From positions 372,516 to 405,744 of the forward strand of contig CAJTAK010000004.1 of NCBI GenBank assembly GCA_910574255.1: a stretch of DNA of 33,229 nt, given 5' to 3'. Source of the DNA: Clostridia bacterium (lineage in GTDB: Bacteria; Bacillota; Clostridia; Lachnospirales; Lachnospiraceae). The notes beneath the pieces are model-generated. The model was not told the origin of the DNA, searched no databases, and saw only the letters and a list, made by a program, of their open reading frames with translations. Each line of letters opens with the position of its first letter. Positions within the stretch are counted from its first letter, which is position 1. Positions 16,021 to 25,127 of this stretch are shown here, one piece after another. The position numbers and the translations under genes are program-made.

Positions 16021-16602
16021 ATGGATATAAAAAGAATATTACACACCTTCACACTTACGGAAACAGAACTGGAGCAGGCTTACCGGATCATGGAAAAACG
16101 TTATCTGGAAGAGGATTTTGTTAATACCATGGCCAACGCGCTCCATGAGCCGGATTCACGGTTCCACAGCGAGCATCTGGATGAGTTCCCGGAGCTTCTG
16201 AACTGGCTGTGCAGCTGTTTCCACCACTTTTTTGATGCAAACATGAGCCACAATGACATCCTGCAGCTTACCCTGAACCATTTAAACCATACCTCGCTGA
16301 AGCCTCAGTTCTTCCTGGAACTGTCCAGGGCTGTTTCGGCAGACTGCATGGGAACAGAAAAGGAGCTGTCCGACTGTGAGCAGAACTGCAGCGTATACCA
16401 TTACTGCAATCATTCTGCTGAAGCAAGGGATAGAAGCGCCCGGTGGGAAATACTGGCTTCTCTCCTATCCATGCGCGGAAACGGAAACTGTACCTGCTAT
16501 AGAAGGGATGGTGCCGGAGAATGCCCTGCGGCAAAATATTTAAATGGCTCATGGGACATCAGTAAATTCTTCCATCTGGATGGCCGAAAGGAGGCAGTAT
16601 AA
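16021..16602 (+). CDS. Cysteine-rich protein of unknown function (193 aa)
   Basis: AGGAG lies upstream of ATG 16021. The first half is helical (LTETELEQAYRIMEKRYLEE). The second half carries many Cys, with two clusters (DCEQNCSVYHYCNH and CTCYRRDGAGECPA), which could bind zinc or an iron-sulfur cluster. Not recognised. The next gene starts 1 nt after its stop, so the two are probably translated together. Confidence 0.6.
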   Translation: MDIKRILHTFTLTETELEQAYRIMEKRYLEEDFVNTMANALHEPDSRFHSEHLDEFPELLNWLCSCFHHFFDANMSHNDILQLTLNHLNHTSLKPQFFLELSRAVSADCMGTEKELSDCEQNCSVYHYCNHSAEARDRSARWEILASLLSMRGNGNCTCYRRDGAGECPAAKYLNGSWDISKFFHLDGRKEAV

Positions 16603-16603
16603 A

Positions 16604-17158
16604 ATGGCTCTTTATAAAAAGCTGGATCTCTGGTCCATTTTTGACGGATTAGACAAAATGACAGACTACTGCTACAACGGCAATGTAAAGGAAAGCCCTT
16701 ACTGGGATTACTACTATGACCAGATCAATGAATTATGCAATATGGCGGCTGACCTGTATGTGGAGCTGCAGGACATAAAAAACCGGCTCTGGTATCAGAT
16801 GCCCACCAAAAAGATCGCTTTCTGCGGTGAAGATGACTGCAGCCAGACAGCCATTGCATGGTTCAATACAGCGGCGGCCATGTTAGCCGATACTGACATG
16901 GCGGAGCTTCTGGAACATAAGAACATCTATTGTGCAGACGAATGGGCGGAAAAGCAGAAACGGATCGCGGCTCTGAACAGGCTGACCAAACAACAGCAGA
17001 TGTTCCTTTATACGGAAGTCATCGGGTTTATCACCCGGTATCTGGAACTGACTGCGGCGTTTGACACCATTGAGGCTGTGATCAGCGAGCTGGATTACCA
17101 CCAGTCTGCTATGAATGGAAAGAATGGCATCACGCTCCCACAGTCAGCATATGTCTAA
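16604..17158 (+). CDS. Protein of unknown function (184 aa)
   Basis: ATG 16604 sits behind AAGGAGG; an in-frame ATG 60 nt earlier has no such site and would overlap the previous gene. The protein is mostly helical, rich in Tyr, Trp and acidic residues (SPYWDYYYDQINELCNMA), with no membrane segment. I do not recognise it. Transcribed with its neighbours as element cargo. Confidence 0.6.
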   Translation: MALYKKLDLWSIFDGLDKMTDYCYNGNVKESPYWDYYYDQINELCNMAADLYVELQDIKNRLWYQMPTKKIAFCGEDDCSQTAIAWFNTAAAMLADTDMAELLEHKNIYCADEWAEKQKRIAALNRLTKQQQMFLYTEVIGFITRYLELTAAFDTIEAVISELDYHQSAMNGKNGITLPQSAYV

Positions 17159-17208
17159 AGCTGCATATAGGAATACAATTCTCACAAATACACAAAAAGG
17201 AGGTTTTT

Positions 17209-17954
17209 ATGTATATCACTGCATCAACCTACGGGGGCATCGACTGGCATGACTCCCGCACCATATACGAACAGTTAAGAAACAACAGCTCTTACAACAT
17301 CGGGAAAGAAGTGGTTCCGGAAGTCATTGCCGATGACATCGCCAGGGATTTCCCCTATGTAGAGAACATCCGGAAAAAGATCCTGCAGGCTATCTCCGAA
17401 AAAACTGCTTCCGGTTTGCGATCAAGACGGAGGAGACAGACAGTGAAAGGAAAATAACCTATAAAAACTGCGAATCCTGCGAAATGAACGGACAGATATA
17501 TCTGGAGCAGGAAGCTGTCTTTGATGGCAGCAAACTGACGTTTAGCCGGGATTACGCTTTCGGACAGGTTTCTTACATTACATCCTATTATATTGAGGAT
17601 ATTCCGGACGACCAACTCGGCTATATCGTAACAGAAGATTTTCTCGCTCCAGTCAAAGGTGTTCCCCTGGTACAAAGGCTGTATCACGACATCTTTGCCG
17701 ATCTGGACGCCGCACAGAACTATGCTGAAGGTCTCAAGCTGCATGAGCTCCAATACCCGGAATCCATTGTGACTTTTCTCGTATGCAACAGGCAGGAAGT
17801 ATCCGGGCAACCGTGGTATCAGAATGAAAAAGAAGCCATGCGGCTGATGGCGGAAAAGGGACAGGCACACCTGGATGACAGCTTTTGCATTTTTACCAAA
17901 AAACACATAGAAAGCCTGAAAAAATTACCCGCAAGAAAAAATGTGGCTTGTTAG
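17209..17954 (+). pseudogene. Frameshifted element gene, two reading frames
   Basis: ATG 17209 has AAGGAGG upstream. The first frame (82 aa) ends at 17457. The -1 frame from the A6 run at 17399-17404 stays open to 17954 and reads sensibly: FRFAIKTEETDSERKITYKN, then CESC and MNGQIYLEQE. An ATG at 17484 lies in this second frame but has no ribosome site. One extra A, or slippage at the A6 run, would explain the split; the joined product would be about 247 aa. Not recognised as a family. The last part of the joined protein (YIVTEDFLAPV, ...AKNYAEG-like) looks intact. Confidence 0.6.
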
Positions 17955-17962
17955 AAACAATC

Positions 17963-17995
17963 GGGAGATGCAGTATATACGTGTCTCCCCTTTTT
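17963..17995 (+). terminator. Rho-independent terminator closing the conjugation-remnant operon
   Basis: GGGAGATGC pairs with GTGTCTCCC (nine pairs, two of them G-T), then CTTTTT. It lies 9 nt after the last gene of the GC-rich block. Confidence 0.8.
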
Positions 17996-18003
17996 CATCT
18001 GTA

Positions 18004-18918
18004 TCATTTTGCAAACAGGTTACTGGCCGCGAGCATCCGCATCTGCCCTATCACATCGTCATAAGATACCGTACCCTTCGCAAAATAATCTGTAATAGCC
18101 TGATAATCTTCCCTATAAAAAGAATTATCACAAAATTCCAAAATAACTGACGGTACATCAACTGTCTCATCCGCTGACGGACATATCCGCATCTTTGAAC
18201 GATGTTCCCTCACTTCTTGTATCAGCGCAGCAAATCCATCATTAAATTCTATCAGAGGAGTCAGCTTATAAATATCATACAGATGGCGGGAATAGCGTTT
18301 TGACTTTCCCTGAAGATAATAGTCACACAGGGCAAAAACTTTATCTATATAGGTCCGTTCCAAAGACTGAAGGTTCATGGAGAACCTGCCAAGAGAAAAC
18401 CGTTCTGCCAAATCCACCCTCCCCCTGCCCTCCAGATAATCTCCGATATAATTACGGATTTCAACAGTCTGTGTGGGAAAAGAGTAAGAACCCAGGGCAG
18501 TCTCCAGCTTTACATACTGTGGCAACCTGTCATCCTGAAGGCCAAAGGCGGATTCATAAGAAAACAGATAGGCATTATAATCCCTGTCACTCTGGGTTTC
18601 TTCCCAGTTGGCAATCGGCATACCCAGTTCCTCACTAATCCCCTTCAAAACAACATTTTTCAATTTCTTTCTCCTGCTCTCCCCGATATGTTCCTTAAAT
18701 GTAATATCTATATCTTCAGAGAAACGGTCTATCACATGGAAGCCTTTTGACAGGGACGTTCCTCCCTTGAACACACACTCAGCCAACTGTTCTGAAAGCA
18801 ATTTCAAGATTAGTGTCACATAATAATCTTTTTCCACTACGGCCGGTGTCCTCCCGCTGCTGTCAGCAGCCTGCTCAACCATATCCTTAAATGTTTCCCT
18901 ATCCCTGTGCAGATACAT
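18004..18918 (-). CDS. abiEii: AbiEii-type nucleotidyltransferase toxin
   Basis: The product is 304 aa. An N-terminal VVEKDYYVTLIL helix is followed by the nucleotidyltransferase core VFKGGTSLSKGF and DRFSEDIDITF (GGTS with DxD), the signature of the AbiEii/DUF1814 family. Such toxins transfer nucleotides to tRNA or other targets and stop growth when phage infects. The start lies inside the last 20 nt of the antitoxin gene, so the pair is coupled. Family call is firm; the activity of this member is untested. Confidence 0.9.
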   Translation of the reverse strand: MYLHRDRETFKDMVEQAADSSGRTPAVVEKDYYVTLILKLLSEQLAECVFKGGTSLSKGFHVIDRFSEDIDITFKEHIGESRRKKLKNVVLKGISEELGMPIANWEETQSDRDYNAYLFSYESAFGLQDDRLPQYVKLETALGSYSFPTQTVEIRNYIGDYLEGRGRVDLAERFSLGRFSMNLQSLERTYIDKVFALCDYYLQGKSKRYSRHLYDIYKLTPLIEFNDGFAALIQEVREHRSKMRICPSADETVDVPSVILEFCDNSFYREDYQAITDYFAKGTVSYDDVIGQMRMLAASNLFAK

Positions 18919-19528
18919 ACTCTACCCCCGTCTCATAAATCGCCTTGTATATTTTCAACGGATAACTTGCAAGAAACCTGTCCACTGCTGATTTTGTAAG
19001 GGCGTGCTCTCTGGCATAGCCAGTAAGAATCCGTCCGCAGACCTCCGGTTCCTCCTCTGCACACTTCTCTAAATCCTTCAGGCAGTCCAGAAACTGCAGG
19101 ACAGCCACATTTTCATCCGTAACCTCCACAACAGGGCGTCTCAGGATGTACTTCCGGTTTTTTATGGTCAGTTCCCGGATCTGCGCCGGTGCAAAATTAC
19201 TGGTGATTTCCTCCGTAAGCGGCACCTGGGTGGACAGCCCCATACGGTTTGCCAGGGTATATCCCGAATAGTACCCTACCCTTTTCCCCCTGCGCCTCAC
19301 ATATTTATGAAGCGCCACCGTATCCGCCGTCAAAGCCATCTTTTCCCCAAAAATATCCGTTCTGGGGAAATAATAGATTCCTGCCCCAAATCTGCACAGG
19401 ATGCCGTCATCTGTAAGCCGCTTTAAGTGATACCGGAGGTTTTCTTCCGATAGTCCGGAAATGGAAATATCCCCGGAAAAGATGGGTTCCCCCAGTTCGT
19501 AATTCCCTTTCAGATATTCATACAGCAT
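18899..19528 (-). CDS. abiEi: AbiEi-type/DUF6088 antitoxin with N-terminal winged helix
   Basis: The product is 209 aa. Residues about 1-60 form a winged-helix DNA-binding domain (SEENLRYHLKRLTDDGILCRFG), followed by an alpha/beta domain with YYSGYTLANRMGL. This is the usual upstream partner of AbiEii. It probably represses its own promoter and, as in AbiE, keeps the toxin in check. ATG 19528 is preferred, with GGTGG 5 nt upstream; TTG 19540 lacks a site. The promoter is 48 nt before the start. Confidence 0.85.
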   Translation of the reverse strand: MLYEYLKGNYELGEPIFSGDISISGLSEENLRYHLKRLTDDGILCRFGAGIYYFPRTDIFGEKMALTADTVALHKYVRRRGKRVGYYSGYTLANRMGLSTQVPLTEEITSNFAPAQIRELTIKNRKYILRRPVVEVTDENVAVLQFLDCLKDLEKCAEEEPEVCGRILTGYAREHALTKSAVDRFLASYPLKIYKAIYETGVEYVSAQG

Positions 19529-19575
19529 GATGTCCACCAACTTTCGATTTGTAAACTTTTTATTTACTTATTGTT

Positions 19576-19604
19576 AGTATATCCAAAAATGAAAATTTAG
19601 TCAA
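19576..19604 (-). promoter_or_regulatory. Promoter of the AbiE pair
   Basis: On the minus strand, TTGACT (19599-19604), a 17-nt spacer, TATACT (19576-19581). A very good sigma-A match. A short inverted repeat GTAAA/TTTAC lies just downstream and could be an operator for the antitoxin, but this is weak. Confidence 0.85.
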
Positions 19605-19711
19605 CAGAAAGAAGCGGAGAATTTTGTTCTTATCTTTTTCCTGTTACATATTCTGCGCATAATTCTACAGTAATAATATATGGGTAAAAAAATTTCTAAA
19701 GTTTTCCCTTT

Positions 19712-19727
19712 ATACTAAATATAGTAT
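19712..19727. repeat. Small inverted repeat in the abiE-to-unknown gap
   Basis: ATACTA and TAGTAT separated by 4 nt. Nothing else distinctive was seen in 19605-19783, which is very AT-rich. Too short to call an operator with confidence. Confidence 0.3.
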
Positions 19728-19783
19728 TTTCTATTTGATTTTCTCTATATATTGTGGTATTATAAATTTGTTATTGAATTTGT

Positions 19784-19849
19784 AAGGACAGTATCGACAT
19801 TCTGGAGAAGTTCTTTCCGGATGATAAGGATGCCGGGGAACAAAAATAA
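19784..19849 (+). pseudogene. Short C-terminal gene remnant before the repeated unit
   Basis: Twenty-one codons, KDSIDILEKFFPDDKDAGEQ and a final Lys, end in TAA after an in-frame stop upstream. The wording looks like real coding sequence but has no start or ribosome site. It is probably the tail of a lost gene, perhaps another Rpn-like copy. Low confidence. Confidence 0.3.
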
Positions 19850-19897
19850 GTAGCTATATAATATTTACAGACGATCAGGCCGGATTGGAGGAAATAT

Positions 19898-20422
19898 ATG
19901 ATAATATTGACTGATGATGAAAAGAGGATGGTATTCCAGCTGGAGGGTTGCCACAGGTATGATGCGATACAGGAGATAGCTGTATTCTGCCAGTATACCC
20001 GTGACCACGATAAAAGGGCCACTGCAGAAAACCTGTTAAAGAAACTCCAAGAGCTTTCGGAGGATGACTGCAAGGAGCTGATCTGTGATATTCAGAGAAA
20101 CTATCGCCTGCCCTGGAAAGCAAGGACTGTTGGGGAGATGATTGCTGTGGCAAGGCAGGAATCCGGCGCCCGGAAACTGGAAGGGCATGACATTATGGCA
20201 CTGGAACGCTTTGACCCGGAAGTGACGCATGTGATTGTGTTTGATGTGCTTTCGGGAGAGTCTCCCGTAGGAGATAAAGGTGAACGGATGAGGCTGTTTC
20301 TGACAGAATCCGGATACCAAAAGGCGTTGGAGAACCAAAACAAAGCTTTCATCCAAATTCTGAACCATGCGGGAGTAATACAGGGACATTTACGGTATGA
20401 CCGGACAGACAGGGATCTATGA
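19898..20422 (+). CDS. Unknown 174-aa protein, copy 1 of a duplicated gene
   Basis: GGAGGA lies 7 nt before the ATG. The protein is soluble and helical at the N-terminus (DDEKRMVFQLEGCHRYDAIQ, NLLKKLQEL) with a mixed C-terminus (HVIVFDVLSGES, RMRLFLTESGYQKALE). Copy 2 at 24417-24941 has the same length and about 84% identity by my hand alignment. In both places it stood before an Rpn nuclease gene; copy 2 is now separated from its Rpn by 6 kb. Not recognised. The conservation of both copies suggests selection on the protein. Confidence 0.75.
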   Translation: MIILTDDEKRMVFQLEGCHRYDAIQEIAVFCQYTRDHDKRATAENLLKKLQELSEDDCKELICDIQRNYRLPWKARTVGEMIAVARQESGARKLEGHDIMALERFDPEVTHVIVFDVLSGESPVGDKGERMRLFLTESGYQKALENQNKAFIQILNHAGVIQGHLRYDRTDRDL

Positions 20423-20538
20423 TGTGAAAATCTATATGACCGGAAAGAATACAGATAAAGGAAATCCATTGAACCATACGGGATTTTGTGGTATTATGAA
20501 TATGGAGAGATATATGTGTAAGGCAGGTGATATCATTG

Positions 20539-21408
20539 ATGGAACATAATGCAGAAATTTCAGAAAATACACAACAGGAATCCGTTCCTGTAATGAAACG
20601 TACTATTAAAGACAGCGTTTTTACAAATCTTTTTAAAGATAAAAAGTATTTGATACAGTTATATCAGGCACTTCACCCGGATGATAAACAAACTACCGAA
20701 AGTGATATAAAAGATATCACTATCAATAATGTTCTTGTCGATGATATCTATAATGATCTGGGATTTTCAGTAGGTAACCGGCTTTTGATACTGATTGAGG
20801 CTCAAGCCACATGGACAGTAAATATTTTGTTCCGTATTCTTATGTATCTTGTACAGACATATCGGGAATATTTTAGAGTAACAGAGCAGGATATTTATAA
20901 CAGTACAAAATTGAAAATGCCAAAGCCTGAATTATATATCATATATACGGGAAACAGAAAGGAACGGCCAGAGGAAATATCTTTTTCAGAAGAGTTTTTT
21001 GGTGGAGAAGATATTTGCATAGATGCGAGAGCTAAAATTATCTATGATGGAAAAGAAGGCGATATTATCCATCAGTATGTGACATTTTCCAAAGTATGCC
21101 AGGAACAGGTGTCAATCCATGGAAGGACCAGAAAGGCTATACAAGAAGCAATCCGCATCTGCAAAGACAGGAATGTGCTGAAGGAATATCTTGAAAGTAA
21201 AGAAAAGGAGGTTGTCAATATGATGATGGAGTTATATGATCAGGAAGAAGTGATGCGCTCTTATGTAAAAAGCAAAGAGCATGATACAAAAGTTGAAACA
21301 GCCAAACGATATTTGTCGCTTGGGAAATTATCCTTTGAAGAAATTGCGATTGGTTCTGGTTTGTCTATAGAAGAAGTGGAGGAACTGGCTGGCCTGCAAC
21401 TGGCATAA
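20539..21408 (+). CDS. Rpn family recombination-promoting nuclease / putative transposase
   Basis: The product is 289 aa. The N-terminal FTNLFKDKKYLIQLYQAL and the nuclease core YNDLGFSVGNRLLILIEAQAT (Asp and ExQ of the PD-(D/E)XK fold) followed by a helical ILFRILMYLVQTY are typical of PF04754/Rpn. The C-terminal 60 residues (EEIAIGSGLSIEEVEELAG) look like a small HTH. Members nick DNA and promote recombination, and some act in phage defence. ATG 20539 is chosen over GTG 20527; neither site is strong. The C-terminal third is repeated at 30939-31333. Confidence 0.88.
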   Translation: MEHNAEISENTQQESVPVMKRTIKDSVFTNLFKDKKYLIQLYQALHPDDKQTTESDIKDITINNVLVDDIYNDLGFSVGNRLLILIEAQATWTVNILFRILMYLVQTYREYFRVTEQDIYNSTKLKMPKPELYIIYTGNRKERPEEISFSEEFFGGEDICIDARAKIIYDGKEGDIIHQYVTFSKVCQEQVSIHGRTRKAIQEAIRICKDRNVLKEYLESKEKEVVNMMMELYDQEEVMRSYVKSKEHDTKVETAKRYLSLGKLSFEEIAIGSGLSIEEVEELAGLQLA

Positions 21409-21436
21409 TTATATAAAAATTATATTTTCTGAAAAT

Positions 21437-21474
21437 AAAAGCAGGATAACTAACATACAAGGTATCCTGCTTTT
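21437..21474. terminator. Bidirectional terminator between Rpn and the SMC-like gene
   Basis: A perfect 12-bp stem, AAAAGCAGGATA with TATCCTGCTTTT, and a 14-nt loop; each arm supplies A/T runs so it can work on both strands for the two convergent genes. Confidence 0.88.
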
Positions 21475-21506
21475 GTTCTAAGCAAACTGTATTTTGTAAA
21501 AAGTCT

Positions 21507-23186
21507 TTAAAAAACGGTAAATATTTCTGATATTTCTTGTTCATAAGAGGTATATTCCACTTTGCTAAATAGATGATTCTGTGGATTTTCCAGAAGTATA
21601 ATATTCACACCTGGAATGCTATTAGCTGTTTCTTTTCCTTCTATTGACGCAATAATAATTTGATTTTCTGTTTTATCCCATGTCAATAACGTGCGGATAA
21701 CTGAGTCCAGATGCTCTTTGTCCTGTTCTAGAACATTAGGTGAATCAATTACTAAGGGGAAAGAAATCATATCTGGACATTTTTTCTTTTGTGTTTGTAC
21801 AAAAGATAACATTTGTGCAACTTTACACCTTGGACCATAAGCACCGCTTGCAATGATTGCGGTTCCTGGTTCTATTTCTTCTTCCACTTGGTCTTTTGGA
21901 ACATCAAGGTCCATCAAAAGTTTTGACAGATTAGTTTGATATATATTATTTGTTTGGGCTCTTTCTTCATTATAGCTTGCCAGTTGTTTCCTAATATCTG
22001 AAGTTTCTTTCCCTAATCGCTCTATTTCCGCAATATTGGCACCCACTTTGGTTTGATATTCCAGTAATAGCTGCTGTGTTGCTTTGGATTTCAAATAAGC
22101 ATTATAAATCTCCTGATTATCCGCAAGTGATTTCTCATAAAATTGTAATAAATCTTGTTTTTCAGAAAATTTATTTTTCAGCTTTGCAATTCTTTTTTCT
22201 AATTTGTTAATATCATCGGTAATATTTGTATAGTCATCATGCAACGATTCTAATAAATACATTTTTTCAAGTTTTTGTTTCATAGAACGCTCAAAAAACA
22301 TTCCGCATCGTGGACATTCTACAATCTCTTCTTCATTCTCATTACCTATTGGAACTTTTTTCTTAATATATTTTGCAAGAACCTCCTTATCATGAATTAG
22401 CTGTATATACTCATCTTCTGCTTCCACTAAGGCACTTCTTGATTTTGCAATATCTTCAAGTATCTTTTTTATTTCATCTTGACGAGTATTTATCGCACGC
22501 TCCAACGAAGTAACATCAAAGGACATTTGAGTATCATCCAATCCATTTTGAAGCGTTTCTATTACTGTTAAATATTTTTGATTATCATTTGATAATTGGG
22601 TCATCTTTCTCTCGTTAGCCTTTTGCAGTTTGCTTTTTCGGACATAATCGTTATCAAACACACCCAGATGGAAGAAATAACTATTTTTTCGTTGTGGTAA
22701 ATCAAATTGGCCCATTCTATCAAAAGAAAAAGAATTTACGGACCATCCATTCTCTTGATCGACATAATACGGCATATAATAAAATGCCGGAGGACATTTT
22801 GTTATTGTCCCCAGTGCATCTTTACCAACCAAATTGATTTGAAGTTTAAAAATATCTTCCAGAGTATCTCTTAGTTCTTCAACAGATATATACTTTTTTA
22901 CAAATTCTCCATTCTTATATAAAACAAAGCTTCTATTCAAACGGCAAACTCTAAATTTACTATTATCTACTATAAAATCAATGTACGTTAAAAGATTAAC
23001 AGCTTTAATTGGTTTAGGGAAGAAAACTTCTGCCCCTAAGGTATAGTAAATTGATTTCATGATAACAGATTTGCCCAAATGATTCCTGTCACTTGTAAGC
23101 AAATTTTTGCCTTCTGAAAAATGTATTCTTTTTGCCTCTTTATTCGTTAAATCGACTATTGTTATTGACGCAATAATTAAATTCAT
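21507..23186 (-). CDS. SMC/Rad50-like ATPase with zinc-hook motif (Lamassu LmuB/DdmC-like)
   Basis: The product is 559 aa. Walker A is at residues 32-40 (SDRNHLGKS, without the usual first Gly), Walker B in FPLVIDSPN near 475. The middle is a long coiled coil with CPRC (C291, C294) at its turn, like the Rad50 zinc hook. It overlaps the nuclease gene by 4 nt (ATGA), so the two make one operon. In Lamassu and Ddm systems an SMC-like protein senses DNA ends or replication intermediates and releases a Cap4-type nuclease. It lacks the length of a full SMC (over 1000 aa). Confidence 0.85.
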   Translation of the reverse strand: MNLIIASITIVDLTNKEAKRIHFSEGKNLLTSDRNHLGKSVIMKSIYYTLGAEVFFPKPIKAVNLLTYIDFIVDNSKFRVCRLNRSFVLYKNGEFVKKYISVEELRDTLEDIFKLQINLVGKDALGTITKCPPAFYYMPYYVDQENGWSVNSFSFDRMGQFDLPQRKNSYFFHLGVFDNDYVRKSKLQKANERKMTQLSNDNQKYLTVIETLQNGLDDTQMSFDVTSLERAINTRQDEIKKILEDIAKSRSALVEAEDEYIQLIHDKEVLAKYIKKKVPIGNENEEEIVECPRCGMFFERSMKQKLEKMYLLESLHDDYTNITDDINKLEKRIAKLKNKFSEKQDLLQFYEKSLADNQEIYNAYLKSKATQQLLLEYQTKVGANIAEIERLGKETSDIRKQLASYNEERAQTNNIYQTNLSKLLMDLDVPKDQVEEEIEPGTAIIASGAYGPRCKVAQMLSFVQTQKKKCPDMISFPLVIDSPNVLEQDKEHLDSVIRTLLTWDKTENQIIIASIEGKETANSIPGVNIILLENPQNHLFSKVEYTSYEQEISEIFTVF

Positions 23187-24250
23187 CTTATTTCACCCCC
23201 ATAACAATATCTATGTATCAAAATCATTATAAGCACTTTAAGATAATATTCATCTGCATATGCCATGGAAACTATATCCTCAGATTTTGCCTGATCATAT
23301 ACATCAGACAAAATATTGGGCATATCATCGACTCCAGATTCATTTACCTTTTCAATCAGTTTTGATAATGCTTGCTTGGTTTTTACAAATGCAGCAGTAT
23401 CCGAATACATATCCATTTTAATTTGTGAATATTGAGACGCACATTTTCTACGTTCTGAAACAGACAAAATATTAAAATCTGTATACAGCTTATCAAGAGT
23501 GGGAATCTGTATTGCTAATCCGCAGGATATAACACTCTTTATATCTTGACTTTTAACACCTTTTTGCTTGAAAATTTCTTCAATATCTGTACATTTTTCA
23601 TCAATTTCATTTTTAAACTTATCATCTAACTCATTATATAATAACTTATATATAGATTTTACTGTGGCAACTTGCAGGTTAGGATCTTTATCCAGCAAAA
23701 AGTTTTCAAATTCATGTTCTACTTCTTCTTTATGCCCCTTAGTAGAAAGAGAAGAACGAATAAAATAAAATTTGGATAAATCCACATCCTCTTCTTTTAT
23801 ATTTTGTCCTTTAGCTATTGCTTTCCGGATTTTATTTATATTGTTTTGTATACTTTTTTCATCTAAAGATGTTTTTGTATTCGGAAAAACAATTTCCTGT
23901 TTATTCACTACATCTGTATTACATACTACAGACGCACTTCCAACAAATCCCTTGTATTTTTCGGCATTATTATATAGCTTCTGATACCATTCATCCTTTA
24001 TTATGGCATTAAGAGAATACTGTTTGTCAGAAGACTTCGTTTTGACTTGATATAAATGTATTTCTGATGGGGCATCTGGGTTACAAATTATGGAAACATC
24101 TTCAATATAATCCATCATCACCAGAAAATCTGTTGAGTAAAAGTCCATAATTAGCTGTATGGCATAACTAATTTGTACAGTAAGCCTATTTTTTGTTCGA
24201 GAACCCGCAATTTCCTTTTGTGATTCTGAAATCCTATCTTTTAAAGACAT
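23183..24250 (-). CDS. DUF4297/Cap4-like nuclease, effector of an SMC-linked system
   Basis: The product is 355 aa. The N-terminal 75 residues fit the Cap4/DUF4297 nuclease: a helix SYAIQLIMDFY, a strand pair with D51 (YIEDVSII), and Q68-V-K70 in HLYQVKTKS, i.e. a D...QxK active site. The remaining 280 residues are helical without a recognised domain and may contact the ATPase. ATG 24250 has GGAGGGG just upstream. It is first in a two-gene operon with the SMC-like gene. A third Lamassu gene (LmuC/DdmB) is not present. Confidence 0.83.
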   Translation of the reverse strand: MSLKDRISESQKEIAGSRTKNRLTVQISYAIQLIMDFYSTDFLVMMDYIEDVSIICNPDAPSEIHLYQVKTKSSDKQYSLNAIIKDEWYQKLYNNAEKYKGFVGSASVVCNTDVVNKQEIVFPNTKTSLDEKSIQNNINKIRKAIAKGQNIKEEDVDLSKFYFIRSSLSTKGHKEEVEHEFENFLLDKDPNLQVATVKSIYKLLYNELDDKFKNEIDEKCTDIEEIFKQKGVKSQDIKSVISCGLAIQIPTLDKLYTDFNILSVSERRKCASQYSQIKMDMYSDTAAFVKTKQALSKLIEKVNESGVDDMPNILSDVYDQAKSEDIVSMAYADEYYLKVLIMILIHRYCYGGEIR

Positions 24251-24296
24251 CTGTTCCCCTCCTTCCCCTTATAATTTTTCACAACTCAATAGGATT

Positions 24297-24325
24297 ATTC
24301 TACCATAAACTACCTTTAATTACAA
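24297..24325 (-). promoter_or_regulatory. Promoter of the nuclease-SMC operon
   Basis: On the minus strand, TTGTAA (24320-24325), a 17-nt spacer ending TGG, TAGAAT (24297-24302). An extended -10 with correct spacing, about 47 nt before the start codon. Confidence 0.75.
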
Positions 24326-24416
24326 TTCACTTGCCATAATAGTTTACTATATAGCGTTAATGAAGTTAGTCAAAAATGGTATTTACAGGCAATCAGGCCG
24401 CGATTGGAGGAAATAT

Positions 24417-24941
24417 ATGATAACATTGACTGAGGATGAAAAAAGAATGGTATTCCAGCTGGAGGGCTGCCACAGGTATGATGCGATACAGGAAATTGCT
24501 ATATTCTGCCGGTATACCCGTGACCATGATAAGAGGAATATTGCTGAAAATCTGTTAAAGAAACTCCGTGAACTTTCAGAGAATGACTGCAGGGAATTGA
24601 TCTGTGACATTCAGAAAGACTATCACCTACCCTGGAAAGCGAGGACTGTCGGGGAGATGATTGCTGTGGCAAGACAGGAATCTGGTGCCCAAAAACTGGA
24701 AGGGCACGACATCATGGCACTGGAACGCTTTGACCCAGAGGTGACGCATATGGTTGTGTTTGATGTGATTTCGGGGGAATCTCCCATAGGAGATAAAGGT
24801 AAACGGATGAGGCTGTTTCTGACAGAGGCCGGATATCAAAAGGCGTTGGAAAATCAGAACAAACATTTTATACAGATTTTGAACCACGCAAAGGTGGAAC
24901 AAGGTCATTTGCGATATGACTATCTGGATAAGAATTTATAA
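24417..24941 (+). CDS. Unknown 174-aa protein, copy 2 of a duplicated gene
   Basis: Same length as copy 1 (19898-20422), about 84% identical, no internal gaps. The shared DNA begins near 24380, some 37 nt before the ATG, including the GGAGGA ribosome site, and stops at the gene end. ATG 24417 is chosen over 24360 because the ribosome site and copy 1 both point to it. Its Rpn partner is now only a fragment at 30939-31333. Function unknown. Confidence 0.75.
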   Translation: MITLTEDEKRMVFQLEGCHRYDAIQEIAIFCRYTRDHDKRNIAENLLKKLRELSENDCRELICDIQKDYHLPWKARTVGEMIAVARQESGAQKLEGHDIMALERFDPEVTHMVVFDVISGESPIGDKGKRMRLFLTEAGYQKALENQNKHFIQILNHAKVEQGHLRYDYLDKNL

Positions 24942-24957
24942 AAATATAATCCTGCAC

Positions 24958-25002
24958 AAAAGGGGTGGAGGTCTCTGATTATTGTAGGTTCCCACCTCTT
25001 TT
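24958..25002 (+). terminator. Terminator after copy 2 of the 174-aa gene
   Basis: AAAAGGGGTGG pairs with CCACCTCTTTT (one G-T pair), about 23 nt loop, trailing TTTTA. It separates copy 2 from the three-gene operon that follows. Confidence 0.65.
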
Positions 25003-25127
25003 ATTCCCTTTCGCATATATCTGGAATGGATGTGACTCACGAAACTTACGAATTTCGCATAAAAATATGGTAAAAAACAGTGAAATGTATTATACTGTAT
25101 ATAGCTTTACTATTAGGAGGAAAGCCA

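Noticed and set aside
17398..17406. Programmed -1 frameshift at A AAAAAC
   Set aside because: The slippery heptamer is out of register with the incoming frame (codons are GAA AAA ACT), so the classical two-tRNA slip does not apply; a simple indel or polymerase slippage is more likely.
25030..25127. Promoter with TATACT in front of the three-gene nuclease operon
   Set aside because: A TATACT is present but no -35 at 16-18 nt; too weak to list as a feature.
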